DNA of 64,000 bases from Palsa-189 sp963803735 (GTDB lineage: Bacteria; Acidobacteriota; Terriglobia; Acidiferrales; UBA7541), in contig CAWDNV010000011.1 in the NCBI GenBank assembly GCA_963803735.1, forward strand, positions 310,001 to 374,000, given 5' to 3'. Below are positions 27,029 to 35,428 of the stretch, one piece after another (within the stretch, counting starts at the first letter, position 1; the number at the start of each line of letters is the position of its first letter). The translations under genes and the position numbers were made by a program. A model generated the notes under the pieces. It saw nothing but the letters and a program-made list of their open reading frames with translations. It was not told the DNA's origin and searched no databases.

Positions 27029-27160
27029 AAGGAGATGACGATCCAGCTTCGTGTGCCTGAAGCCCGCTAAACCCACTGCTTAATCCCGCAGTTAGATCTG
27101 AACTGCAGCGAATTCCATTTTCGGTAAGTTCGCAGCGCGGAAAGGTGGTGTTGCCAGACG

Positions 27161-27204
27161 GGGTGGGGGTACCCCCCTGCCTTTCTCGTAAGAGTATGAT
27201 TCTA
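27161..27204 (+). repeat. Palindromic repeat element, copy B
   Basis: Same palindrome at 27165-27176, then CTGCCTTTCTC and GTAAGAGTATGATTCTA at 27188-27204, in the same orientation as copy A. Confidence 0.6.
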
Positions 27205-27226
27205 CGCTTGTTGCGGACCTACTTGT

Positions 27227-27245
27227 GCAAGAGGGTATGATTCTA
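27227..27245 (+). repeat. Solo tail of the same repeat
   Basis: GCAAGAGGGTATGATTCTA matches the tail of copy B but lacks the palindrome. Both are followed five bases later by GTTGCG, so the duplication is a little longer than the core. Confidence 0.5.
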
Positions 27246-27437
27246 AATCGGTTGCGATCGGCGCGCGAAAGTGCTCGAAGCCGGAAGTTCGGAGCGAAGC
27301 CGATTCGGGCACGGTTACTCGGTCGCGCATGAGGCAACCGAACACTGAACTGAGCATAGCCTGAGGTGGATGCGCGACCGGGATGGCGCACGAACTCTGT
27401 CAGCGCAAAGCGCGGGCGGACGAATTTCGAGCATGTT

Positions 27438-27461
27438 CTATTTTACCGCATGCGTAAATAG
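27438..27461. promoter_or_regulatory. Inverted repeat upstream of the methyltransferase-like gene
   Basis: CTATTTTAC-CGCATGC-GTAAATAG: the arms pair with one bulged T, and CGCATGCG is itself palindromic. It lies 72 bp before the start codon at 27533. Could be an operator or an RNA hairpin. Confidence 0.35.
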
Positions 27462-27532
27462 GCGGACCCGACGAATCGATTCGGAGAGATCCCTTCTGAG
27501 TAGAGGGGAACTTTCGAGTAAGGAATAGGGCG

Positions 27533-28099
27533 ATGCAGAGATATTTCGGGGCGGGGACGCTTTTGGTTCTGGTGGGAATGGTGTGCGTGAGAGCGCTGTT
27601 GATGAGAACTCAGGGGATTAGGGCCATTAAGTTCGGCGAAATTGACAAGAAAGATTTCCTCATTCCGCCGTTTGCATTTTTCTATTTTTATCTCGTGTTT
27701 GCGGCTGCATTCAATCTTCCGACCGTAAGCAGGCAGGAATTTTTTCAGTCCAGAATCGTTTCCTGGTTGGGAGTGGTTCTTTGCCTGGCGGGAGTGGCCC
27801 TGTTATTCCTGAGTCTTGTTTCTTTTGGGAAGAGCTTCCGTGTTGGGATTGATAAAGACCAGCCGGACAAGCTGGTGACGAGCGGCGTTTTTGCTTTCAG
27901 CCGCAATCCGATTTATGTGGCGTTTGGGTTTGTCTTGTTGGGCGAATTCCTGGTGTTCTCAAATTGGATTCTTTTGCTCTATGTGGTTGCGGCTGTGTGG
28001 CTATTCCAGCGGCAGGTACTGCGTGAAGAGGCGTACCTGCGAGACCATTATGGGGAGCAGTATATGGAGTACAGCGAGAGAGTAAGGCGGTATCTCTAG
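27533..28099 (+). CDS. Isoprenylcysteine methyltransferase-like (PEMT/ICMT) membrane protein
   Basis: A 188-residue integral membrane protein with about five hydrophobic segments. The signature is in the C-terminal half: SFRVGIDKD, LVTSGVFAFSRNPIYVAFGFVLLGEFL and a final YLRDHYGEQYMEYSERVRRYL. Members of the ICMT/phospholipid methyltransferase superfamily transfer a methyl group from SAM at the membrane face; the R-N-P-x-Y motif is the SAM-side hallmark. The substrate in bacteria is mostly unknown. AAGGA lies 8 nt before the ATG. It stands alone on the plus strand and is convergent to the large secreted gene that ends at 28182, with a GC-rich hairpin between. Confidence 0.8.
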   Translation: MQRYFGAGTLLVLVGMVCVRALLMRTQGIRAIKFGEIDKKDFLIPPFAFFYFYLVFAAAFNLPTVSRQEFFQSRIVSWLGVVLCLAGVALLFLSLVSFGKSFRVGIDKDQPDKLVTSGVFAFSRNPIYVAFGFVLLGEFLVFSNWILLLYVVAAVWLFQRQVLREEAYLRDHYGEQYMEYSERVRRYL

Positions 28100-28140
28100 G
28101 TTCTGCGCCAGCGCAGGTGGTGCGGGAACAAGCCAATATG

Positions 28141-28172
28141 GCGCCCGGGCCGGCGAGCCCGGCCCGGGGCGC
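28141..28172. terminator. Strong GC hairpin between convergent genes
   Basis: CCCGGGCCGG-CGAGC-CCGGCCCGGG with outer GCG/GCGC pairing and one bulged G. No U-run follows on either strand, so it may act as a bidirectional, possibly Rho-assisted, terminator or 3' end protector. Confidence 0.5.
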
Positions 28173-28181
28173 GGCAGCGAG

Positions 28182-29942
28182 CTACCTGTTATCGTCACCG
28201 CCGAAGCCGTGGCCGTCGCCTAAAGGGGCGAAGGCCACGCCGCGGAGGACTTCGCCGGCGCGAGCAGATCGGACAGTCTCGAAATGGCCCAATCCGCCGC
28301 CGGTCGGCAAGGTTGTTGCCGAAAGCAGATCGCTGACCTTGACGAGCTTGTTGGGGTCGGCGCCTTGATCGCCATTGGCGCTAAGCGTCGAGGTGATGGC
28401 CCAAATGGTGACCGTGCCATCCCCATTGACGCGGCCTGTCATGTTACGGCAACCGCCTGTTGCTGGATTGAGGGACGCAGGGTAGTTCGGGACGCTATAG
28501 GGAACGCCGAGATTCAAGCCATCCTGCAAAACATAGATGCGCACCCAGCTGCCATTCTGCAACACCCATTTCTGCACTCCGGCAGTAGCCAAGCTTGTTG
28601 AATCCTCTACATTTGTATTTACATCTCCAAGAACTGGCGGGGTGACGTAGGTGCCATCGCCTTCGTCGCAAACATATAGCGTGCTGGAATTGGCGAAGAA
28701 CATTCCAAAAGGAAACGCCCCAGCGGGCCCCGGTGAGGTGCTCGCGGCCGTGTTCGGGAATCCCGGCAGAATCGTGATCGGCACTCCGGCAAGGGACGCC
28801 GCATCGCCTGTGGGCAAGGTGCCCGGCGTGCCTACCTGATATACGGTGTTGATCCCGTTGCCGCCGCTGCCCTTGCTGATGTAGAGCGTATTATCGAAGA
28901 TGGTTAGGCCCCGGAAGTTGGTGTCCTTGCCGGGCTTGTCACTTCCGAACTGCAGCCTGCCAATCATCTGGATATCGGGAGGAACTGTCGGCGCAGTGTC
29001 TGGAGTGCGGAGTTCGGCGCCAGTGGCGTTAACGAGATCAATGCCAATCGGCGTGGTCTTTAGCTGGCCTTTCGACAGATTGCCACTGTTGTCGTTCCCG
29101 GCCATGTAATACAGGCCGTTCCCACCCTTTTTGGCCGCACGGCCATTATCGCCGCTATAGGCGTTTCCAGGGGTTATCGTGATGTGGCCGTCGCCGTCGA
29201 CTTCCGCGACGGCGCGGTAGTAGGCGGTCGGAACCACAGGATTGCTCACGAAACTCGAAATGACGGAATTCGTCGGGTCACAAATGCCCGGCGTGCTCGA
29301 GGCAGAGGCATCGATCAGATTTGGACGAGTGGGCGAAATCGGACCGGGGGTATTGCCCTGTGTGCCGATGCCGTTCAGGTAAGTGATCACCGGGCAACCG
29401 GGTCCGCCGCGATAACCGATAAATGTGAGGGACTTGCCGTCGACGGAGAGATTGAGCGCCAGTTCGGATTTAGAACTGAAGCTCGTCACGATCTGATCGC
29501 TGGGAATCGGGAGCGTGCCGAGGAGATGGCCTTCCTTCGTAATGTCATCCAGTAAGATGGGTGACGAGATGCCAAAGCTGCTGTCGGAACCGGAATTGTT
29601 CCATACATTGTGCGAATCGCTAAGATTCGGGGCTTCCCCGTTGTCGCTCGCAACTCCGCACGGTACCTGCACGTCCACAACTCCGCCCGCAGTGGTGGGC
29701 ACGGCGACGGTGGTAGTGCCGTTGGGTCCGCCGGCGCAGCCCGGCGGCAAGGTTTCGCCGATGGTAACAGTGTCGGCCGTGCCAACGTACACGCTACGGG
29801 TGACTACCACACTGTTGGGAACGAAGTGGAAATGCTTAGCGCGATCCTGATCGTCATCAGCGCGCAATCCTGCTGTAGCCAATCCGATTGCGATTGTGAT
29901 CGCAAGTAAACCTAACCTTATCGCGAGCGGAGCTCTTTTCAC
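28182..29942 (-). CDS. Large exported beta-rich protein of unknown function
   Basis: A 586-residue secreted protein: signal peptide (LGLLAITIAIGLATAGLRA) followed by a Gly/Ser/Thr/Asn-rich body with many beta-strand segments such as FRGLTIFDNTLYISKGSGGNG, FANSSTLYVCDEGDG and VTIWAITSTLSANGDQG. This looks like an irregular six- or seven-bladed propeller (inference). It ends in a Gly-rich DGHGFGGDDNR tail. I recognise no enzyme family. The GTG start has AGGAGG eight bases upstream. The MFS exporter lies 145 bp upstream on the same strand. Confidence 0.66.
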   Translation of the reverse strand: MKRAPLAIRLGLLAITIAIGLATAGLRADDDQDRAKHFHFVPNSVVVTRSVYVGTADTVTIGETLPPGCAGGPNGTTTVAVPTTAGGVVDVQVPCGVASDNGEAPNLSDSHNVWNNSGSDSSFGISSPILLDDITKEGHLLGTLPIPSDQIVTSFSSKSELALNLSVDGKSLTFIGYRGGPGCPVITYLNGIGTQGNTPGPISPTRPNLIDASASSTPGICDPTNSVISSFVSNPVVPTAYYRAVAEVDGDGHITITPGNAYSGDNGRAAKKGGNGLYYMAGNDNSGNLSKGQLKTTPIGIDLVNATGAELRTPDTAPTVPPDIQMIGRLQFGSDKPGKDTNFRGLTIFDNTLYISKGSGGNGINTVYQVGTPGTLPTGDAASLAGVPITILPGFPNTAASTSPGPAGAFPFGMFFANSSTLYVCDEGDGTYVTPPVLGDVNTNVEDSTSLATAGVQKWVLQNGSWVRIYVLQDGLNLGVPYSVPNYPASLNPATGGCRNMTGRVNGDGTVTIWAITSTLSANGDQGADPNKLVKVSDLLSATTLPTGGGLGHFETVRSARAGEVLRGVAFAPLGDGHGFGGDDNR

Positions 29943-30087
29943 GTGCGTATCCTCCTGAGGACGGCGGAGAACAGTCGCACATCTGGAATGCCAAGGCTTT
30001 ACGCTGCTGTTAAGAATGCGTGAACGATTCGAGAGCTAGGTCGGATGGGAATTTTCGTCGCGCAAAATGGGAAGGGGCGACAGGAAT

Positions 30088-31332
30088 CTACACAGCGTCG
30101 GCGGTTTCGTGCATGGTTCTTCGTATCGAGGACGTTTCCAGATTCGGCAGGAAAGCCGCCAGCAGGCCTACCGCCGGCAGCACTGAGCAGACCAGATAGA
30201 CGAAACGAATGCTGGTCAAATCCGCGAGTTCCCCGAGTATGGCCGCGCCCAGGCCTGCCATGCCAAACGCGAATCCGAAGAAAAGCCCGGAAACCATTCC
30301 TACTCTTCCGGGCATCAACTCCTGGCCGTACACGACAATCGCGGGGAAAGCGGAGGCCAAAACCAAACCTATGACCACGCTGAGAATTTCGGTCCAAAAG
30401 AGGTTGGCGTAAGGCAAAGCCAACGTGAAGGGGAGGACACCGAGAATTGAACTCCAGATGACGCGTTTACGACCGATTCGATCGCCGATCGGCCCACCAG
30501 CAATCGTGCCGAGCGCGACCGCACCAAGAAAGACGAACAGGTGGATCTGCGCGCTGCGTACGGACACCTGAAACCTGCTCATGAGATAAAAGGTGTAGTA
30601 GCTGGTGATGCTCGCAAGGTAGAAATACTTCGAGAATAAAAGCGCTAATAGAATGCCGATTGACGCGGCCACTCTTTTCCCCGAAACGGGAGAATGCTCT
30701 TCCTTGTGGACTTTACGGGAGGCGAGCAGATTCAACATGTGCTGCTTGGTCCATCTGCTTACCCAGGTGAGCAAAACGATGGCGAGCAGAACCGCAAGAG
30801 AAAACCACAGGACATTCCCCTGACCTTTTGGCAGCACAATCAGAGCCGCAAGCAGCGGCCCGAGCGCGAGTCCGGCATTGCCGCCCAACTGAAACAGCGA
30901 CTGGGCCAGGCCGTGCTGGCCGCCCGAAGCCAGGCGAGCAACGCGGGACGATTCAGGATGAAAAACCGAGGCGCCCGTACCGACCAGCGCAGCGGCGACG
31001 AGGAGCATCCCGAACGAATGCGCCACGGAAAGTATGGCGATTCCGATGAGCGTAAAAATCATGCCGGCAGGCAGCGAATAAGGCATCGGGCGGCGATCGG
31101 TGTGGAGTCCGACCAGAGGCTGCAGGAGCGAAGCCGTGCACTGGTAAGTGAGCGTAATCAGACCTACTTGCGCAAAATCGAGATGGTAAGAGTCCTTCAA
31201 TAGCGGGTAGATCGCCGGCAACAAAGAAGAGATCATGTCGTTCAGTAGATGGCAAAAGCTGATGGCCAGCAGAATGTCCAGGACCGTCTTCGATCCCCTG
31301 TCGAGTGAAGTGTCTAATTGCGTCGTGCTCAC
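30088..31332 (-). CDS. MFS exporter, fosmidomycin-resistance-like
   Basis: A 414-residue, 12-helix major facilitator protein. The first helix LDILLAISFCHLLNDMISSLLPAIYPLLK and the loop QPLVGLHTDRRP resemble the fosmidomycin resistance (Fsr) group; GGPIGDRIGRKRVIWSS is the second-half MFS motif. These exporters use proton gradients to expel small drugs, but substrates vary widely. GTG at 31332 follows GAGGGT at 5-nt spacing; an in-frame TTG at 31425 would add 31 residues before the first helix. Neighbouring glycosyltransferases are on the opposite strand. Confidence 0.86.
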   Translation of the reverse strand: MSTTQLDTSLDRGSKTVLDILLAISFCHLLNDMISSLLPAIYPLLKDSYHLDFAQVGLITLTYQCTASLLQPLVGLHTDRRPMPYSLPAGMIFTLIGIAILSVAHSFGMLLVAAALVGTGASVFHPESSRVARLASGGQHGLAQSLFQLGGNAGLALGPLLAALIVLPKGQGNVLWFSLAVLLAIVLLTWVSRWTKQHMLNLLASRKVHKEEHSPVSGKRVAASIGILLALLFSKYFYLASITSYYTFYLMSRFQVSVRSAQIHLFVFLGAVALGTIAGGPIGDRIGRKRVIWSSILGVLPFTLALPYANLFWTEILSVVIGLVLASAFPAIVVYGQELMPGRVGMVSGLFFGFAFGMAGLGAAILGELADLTSIRFVYLVCSVLPAVGLLAAFLPNLETSSIRRTMHETADAV

Positions 31333-31622
31333 GCCACCCTCTTTGGCTTGTCTAGCATGCGACCAATGATCATTCGTTTTCTCAACATTGTATCTCGTTT
31401 CAAAGCTCACTGTTTGGATGGGCAAATCGCTTCAAGCGGCACAGGATGGAGGGCCCTTAGCACAGAGGGCACAGGTACATAGGCCACGCAGGGGAATGCC
31501 TAACTCGAGGATATAGATATAGAATGAGCGTCCGGAGGAGGCAGCCGCCCTCGCACCCCAGCACGCGCGATTTTGTCGACACCGCGAGTGCTTGCGCTTG
31601 AGAGGCGTGCGCCGGGAACCCA

Positions 31623-32357
31623 TTGGAGCTTTCCATTGTCGTTCCGGCGTTCAATGAGGAACGGCGCTTACCGAAAACTCTTCAAAACATCCGCACGTAT
31701 CTAAGATCCCGCTCACTTCGTGCCGAGGTGCTCGTCGTTGACGACGGATCCACAGACGCGACGGCGAAGGTTGTCGAACTCTCGCGAGCCGAGTTTCCCG
31801 AGTTGCGCTTGCTATCGATCGGCCGCAATCACGGTAAAGGTTTCAGCGTTCGCCACGGGATGCTGGAGGCTCGCGGAGAGATCGCGATGTTTACGGATGC
31901 GGATTTATCCGCGCCGATCGAGGAGGCGGATAAGTTATTAGCGGCGCTTCGCGATGGCACGTACGATGTCGCCATCGGCTCGCGCGCCGTGGACCGCAGT
32001 CTGATCGAAGTTCATCAATCGGCATTTAGAGAACGCGCGGGCATTCTCTTTAATCAGATCGCCCGGCGCATCACGGGTTTGTCCCTCCAGGATACGCAAT
32101 GTGGCTTCAAGGCATTCCGCCGTGAGAAAACCCGAGTCATTTTTGAGCAGCAGCGCACGGAGGGATTTGGCTTCGATCCCGAGATTCTGTTTCTCGCGCA
32201 GCGAAGAGGATTGCGTATCGCGGAAGTTCCCGTCCGTTGGGCGCATGATCCCGCGACCAAAGTGAGGTTGTTTGCCGATAGTCTTCGGATGTTCCTGGAT
32301 TTGGTGGCGATTCGCTGGAATGCCCTGATGGGACGATACGCTACCAGAGCACGTTAA
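31623..32357 (+). CDS. Family 2 glycosyltransferase (dolichyl-P-glucose/mannose synthase-like)
   Basis: A 244-residue GT-A enzyme without transmembrane segments at the N-terminus. It shows SIVVPAFNEERRL, VLVVDDGSTDAT with the UDP/GDP-binding Asp, MFTDADLSAPIEEADKLL (DxD), and LSLQDTQCGFKAFRRE, the DPM1/ALG5 signature. It would transfer a sugar from a nucleotide donor to a polyprenyl phosphate. The frame is closed by a TGA at 31599 and offers only a TTG at 31623, with GGGAA six bases upstream, as start. A second family member lies 155 bp downstream in the same direction. Confidence 0.86.
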   Translation: MELSIVVPAFNEERRLPKTLQNIRTYLRSRSLRAEVLVVDDGSTDATAKVVELSRAEFPELRLLSIGRNHGKGFSVRHGMLEARGEIAMFTDADLSAPIEEADKLLAALRDGTYDVAIGSRAVDRSLIEVHQSAFRERAGILFNQIARRITGLSLQDTQCGFKAFRREKTRVIFEQQRTEGFGFDPEILFLAQRRGLRIAEVPVRWAHDPATKVRLFADSLRMFLDLVAIRWNALMGRYATRAR

Positions 32358-32512
32358 TAATCGCGGTCGGAGGCGGCTTATTGGTGCGCCAACTGTTACT
32401 CGTCAGACACGACAGCTTCGCACGATTTGTAAACTCGACCGACTGTTTCGACTATTATTTCTCGGTCACTTTGAAAACCAGAGGTGTATTGAATTGAGAA
32501 AGTTCCATTAGC

Positions 32513-33253
32513 GTGACGGTCTCGATCGTAATTCCCGTCTACAACGAGAGGGCCTACATCGAGGAAGTATTACTCCGTGTACAGGCAGTGGCACTCGAAA
32601 AAGAAGTTGTCGTAATCGACGACGGTTCCACGGACGGAACTCGAGAGCTGCTGCGCGATTTCGAACAAGCTCAGACCGCCGGTCAACGCGAAGTTTCCGT
32701 CCAGAATGGCAAAGCCCTTCTCCCGCTCGAAAACATCCGCTTTATCTTTCAGGACCGCAACCAGGGCAAGGGTGCAGCCCTGCGCCGTGGATTTGAGATG
32801 GCCAATGGTGACATCGTTCTTGTGCAGGATGCCGATCTGGAATACGACCCGAAGGACTATCACAAACTGCTGGAGCCGATTTTCGACGGCCGCGCGGACG
32901 TCGTCTTTGGGTCAAGATTTCTCGGCGGGCCGCAGCGGGTGCACTATTTCTGGCACTATGCGGGTAACAAGTTTTTGACGCTGCTTTCCGACATGCTCAC
33001 GAACTTGAAACTCACGGATATGGAGACCTGCTACAAAGTCTTCCGGCGCGAAGTGGTGCAGAGCTTTCGCCTGAAATCGGATCGCTTCGGCTTTGAGCCT
33101 GAATGCACAGCGAAGGTCGCCAGAGGCAACTGGCGCATTTATGAGGTGCCGATCTCGTACTCGGGAAGGACCTACGCGGAGGGAAAGAAGATCACCTGGA
33201 AAGACGGCTTCACTACGCTCTGGTGCATCCTTCGTTTCAATCTTTTCGATTGA
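32513..33253 (+). CDS. Family 2 glycosyltransferase (dolichol-P-mannose synthase-like)
   Basis: A 246-residue GT-A enzyme: SIVIPVYNERAYIEEVL, VVVIDDGSTDGT, a 22-residue acidic/Gln insert, then FIFQDRNQGKGAALRRGFEMANGDIVLVQDADLEYDPKDY with the DxD motif and TNLKLTDMETCYKVFRREV. It lacks C-terminal membrane helices, so it likely acts at the cytoplasmic membrane face on a prenyl-phosphate acceptor. It differs clearly from its neighbour at 31623, so this is not a recent duplication. GTG at 32513 is used; the ribosome site is weak. gatA follows 87 bp downstream, same strand. Confidence 0.87.
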   Translation: MTVSIVIPVYNERAYIEEVLLRVQAVALEKEVVVIDDGSTDGTRELLRDFEQAQTAGQREVSVQNGKALLPLENIRFIFQDRNQGKGAALRRGFEMANGDIVLVQDADLEYDPKDYHKLLEPIFDGRADVVFGSRFLGGPQRVHYFWHYAGNKFLTLLSDMLTNLKLTDMETCYKVFRREVVQSFRLKSDRFGFEPECTAKVARGNWRIYEVPISYSGRTYAEGKKITWKDGFTTLWCILRFNLFD

Positions 33254-33340
33254 ATTCGCGCGACTGACGCCGGCGGCTTGACCATCCGCTGGCGAGAGCC
33301 CACATCAAACCCTATAATCTTGACTGCTTAATTTACCGCC

Positions 33341-34801
33341 ATGATTGCGAATCCGACCAGCAATGGCCACGAGTGGACGATCGATTCTGTCCATGAAGCA
33401 CTTGCGGCAAAGCGCATCTCTGCGCGCAAATTGACCGCGGAGTTCTACCGACGAATCGAGCAGCGTAATCCGGAGCTGAACGCGTATTTGGCGCTTTCTC
33501 CCGAGCGCGCCTATCAGCAAGCCGACTATATCGATGGGCTCGTTTCGCGTGGAGAGCCACTGCCCCGTCTCGCGGGCTTGCCGCTCGCGGTGAAGGACGT
33601 TCTCAGCACAAAGGGCGTAGTTACGACCTGCGGCTCACGAATTCTGGAAGGCTATCGGCCACCATTCGACGCCACCGCAGTCGAGCGCCTGGAACGCGCC
33701 GGGGCGATCCTGCTGGGCAAGACCAATTGCGATGAATTCGCCATGGGCGGATCGAACGAAAATTCAGCTTATGGCCCGGTAAGAAATCCCGTGGCCATGG
33801 ACCGAGTCCCGGGGGGATCGAGTGGAGGGTCCGCGGCGGCGGTGGCGGGCGGACTGGCGGTAGCAGCTTTGGGTACAGATACGGGAGGATCGGTTCGCCA
33901 GCCAGGTTCGTTCTGCGGCATTCCGGCGATGATGCCGACCTACGGCCGCGTGTCGCGTTACGGGCTGATCGCTTTTGCCTCTTCGCTGGATCGCGTTGGG
34001 GTCTTCGCGGGGAACGTCCGCGACGTGGCCACTATCATGGGAATGATGGCGGGCAGTGACCCGATGGATTCCACCGCTGCGGCGGTTCCAGTTCCGGATT
34101 ACCTACAGGGCCTGGATGCGCCCGTGAAGGGGCTAAAAATCGGTGTGCCAACCGACTATTTTGCCGAGGGACTCGACCCCGCAGTGCGGGAGAAGGTCGA
34201 AGCGGGAATCAGCTTACTCGAGCGACTCGGCTGCGAGCGCATTCCACTGCGCATGCCCCATACGGAATATGCCGTGGGGACGTACTATCTGGTTGCGACG
34301 GCCGAGGCCAGTTCCAACTTGGCACGTTATGACGGCGTGCGCTACGGCATGCGAGTGCCGGGTGCAACCTTAATCGAGATGTACCGGAAAACGCGTGGCG
34401 CGGGGTTTGGGGCAGAAGTGAAACGCCGAATCATGCTGGGAACTTACTCGCTGTCGGCCGGGTACTATGATGCTTATTACCTGAAGGCACAGAAGGTGCG
34501 GGCACTTATCGCGCGGGATTTCACGGAGGCGTTCGAAAAGGTAGACGCAATTGTTACACCGACGTCGCCGGTGCCCGCTTTCCGGCTGGGCGAACGAACG
34601 CTTGACCCGCTAGCAATGTATCTTGCTGACATCTATACAGTTACGGGATCGCTCGCGGGAGTTCCCGGTATCTCGGTGCCCTGCGGGAAGACGCCCGAGG
34701 GGCTGCCCGTAGGCTTGCAGATTTTCGGCCAGACCTTCGGCGAAGGGCGAGTCTTGCAACTGGCAAATGCATTCGAGAGAGCCGGAGGAGCACTAGTCTA
34801 G
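33341..34801 (+). CDS. gatA: Aspartyl/glutamyl-tRNA amidotransferase subunit A
   Basis: A 486-residue amidase-signature enzyme that hydrolyses glutamine and passes ammonia to GatB for making Gln-tRNA(Gln) or Asn-tRNA(Asn). The catalytic triad is visible: Lys in LAVKDV (about 83), the cis-Ser in GGSSGGSAAAV (about 160) and the nucleophile Ser in TDTGGSVRQP (about 184). DEFAMGGSNENSAYGPVRNP is the GatA-specific segment. ATG at 33341 lacks a strong ribosome site; TATAAT at 33313-33318 precedes it but has no -35 at the right distance. gatC and gatB are not beside it. The next gene is the small MerR-like protein. Confidence 0.94.
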   Translation: MIANPTSNGHEWTIDSVHEALAAKRISARKLTAEFYRRIEQRNPELNAYLALSPERAYQQADYIDGLVSRGEPLPRLAGLPLAVKDVLSTKGVVTTCGSRILEGYRPPFDATAVERLERAGAILLGKTNCDEFAMGGSNENSAYGPVRNPVAMDRVPGGSSGGSAAAVAGGLAVAALGTDTGGSVRQPGSFCGIPAMMPTYGRVSRYGLIAFASSLDRVGVFAGNVRDVATIMGMMAGSDPMDSTAAAVPVPDYLQGLDAPVKGLKIGVPTDYFAEGLDPAVREKVEAGISLLERLGCERIPLRMPHTEYAVGTYYLVATAEASSNLARYDGVRYGMRVPGATLIEMYRKTRGAGFGAEVKRRIMLGTYSLSAGYYDAYYLKAQKVRALIARDFTEAFEKVDAIVTPTSPVPAFRLGERTLDPLAMYLADIYTVTGSLAGVPGISVPCGKTPEGLPVGLQIFGQTFGEGRVLQLANAFERAGGALV

Positions 34802-35071
34802 ACCTCGTCGATTTCCCCGTTTCAGGTTGCAATGCGTCTGGGTGTTGGACAGCAAATTCCGATTTTGCGCAGGCTCGTTCACTTTTGATTTTCCCCACGA
34901 CTCCCGAAAACTACAGGGTTTAACAAGCGGCGTATAAGTCTTTTTTTCTGAAGCCGCATTGGATCGCTCGTTCATCAAAAAATCATCGTAATGGAACGGA
35001 AGGACTATTGCTAAGAAACAAAGATATGAAATACCATGCGTCGTATTGAGCATGCTGGGGTGGAGTTGAAT

Positions 35072-35299
35072 ATGAGCAGCCTCACGATCCGATCGAGCAA
35101 GAAGATCTTTACCGAGGAAGAGGTTTCCGGGCTGACCGGAATCTGCCAGGAGCACCTGCGGAGCTTCGCCCGTATAAGGCACCTGGGCCAAGCCGCTGAA
35201 GCTGCAGCCGAAGCGGCGGGCAGCACAGCGCACAAGTTTCTTTATACGATGTCGGATCTCTTTGTTTTGACGACGGTTTGCGAGCGCTGCGAGCACTAA
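35072..35299 (+). CDS. Small MerR-like helix-turn-helix protein with C-terminal Cys/His motif
   Basis: A 75-residue protein. SKKIFTEEEVSGLTGICQEHLRSFARIRHLG resembles the MerR-type winged helix (Y/F-T-x-x-E-V-x-x-x-T-G-I-x-x-x-x-L-R), followed by an Ala/Glu-rich helix and FLYTMSDLFVLTTV, like the MerR strand and helix. It then stops at CERCEH, a possible C-x2-C-x-H metal site. There is no dimerising coiled coil, so it may act alone, with a partner, or on metal. ATG 35072 has GGAG eight bases upstream; an in-frame start at 35036 is possible. It stands alone between gatA and a secreted protein. Confidence 0.7.
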   Translation: MSSLTIRSSKKIFTEEEVSGLTGICQEHLRSFARIRHLGQAAEAAAEAAGSTAHKFLYTMSDLFVLTTVCERCEH

Positions 35300-35428
35300 G
35301 CCGCGCGCGTCTGCTTTATTTCACATAGGCCAATTTTGCTTGTTTCCAGTAGTTCGAATTGTTCCTCCTTTTCCCAAAATTGAATTCGAGCTGTCGATTG
35401 CAGCGACACTCAGACGGCGTTATCCTGA

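Larger units (their letters stand above)
26968..27532. other. Gene-free stretch with repeated palindromic elements
   Basis: About 565 bp between the truB start and the next gene. It holds two copies of GGGGGTACCCCC, each followed by a G-rich/T-rich flank and a GTAAG..GATTCTA-type tail (a third tail stands alone), and a hairpin at 27438-27461. No credible coding region. Confidence 0.6.

Noticed and set aside
33278..33318. TTGACC and TATAAT upstream of gatA as a promoter
   Set aside because: The boxes are 29 bp apart, far from the usual 16-18.
34793..35296. 167-residue minus-strand frame after gatA
   Set aside because: Covers the small MerR-like gene antisense, has no ribosome site or recognisable domain.
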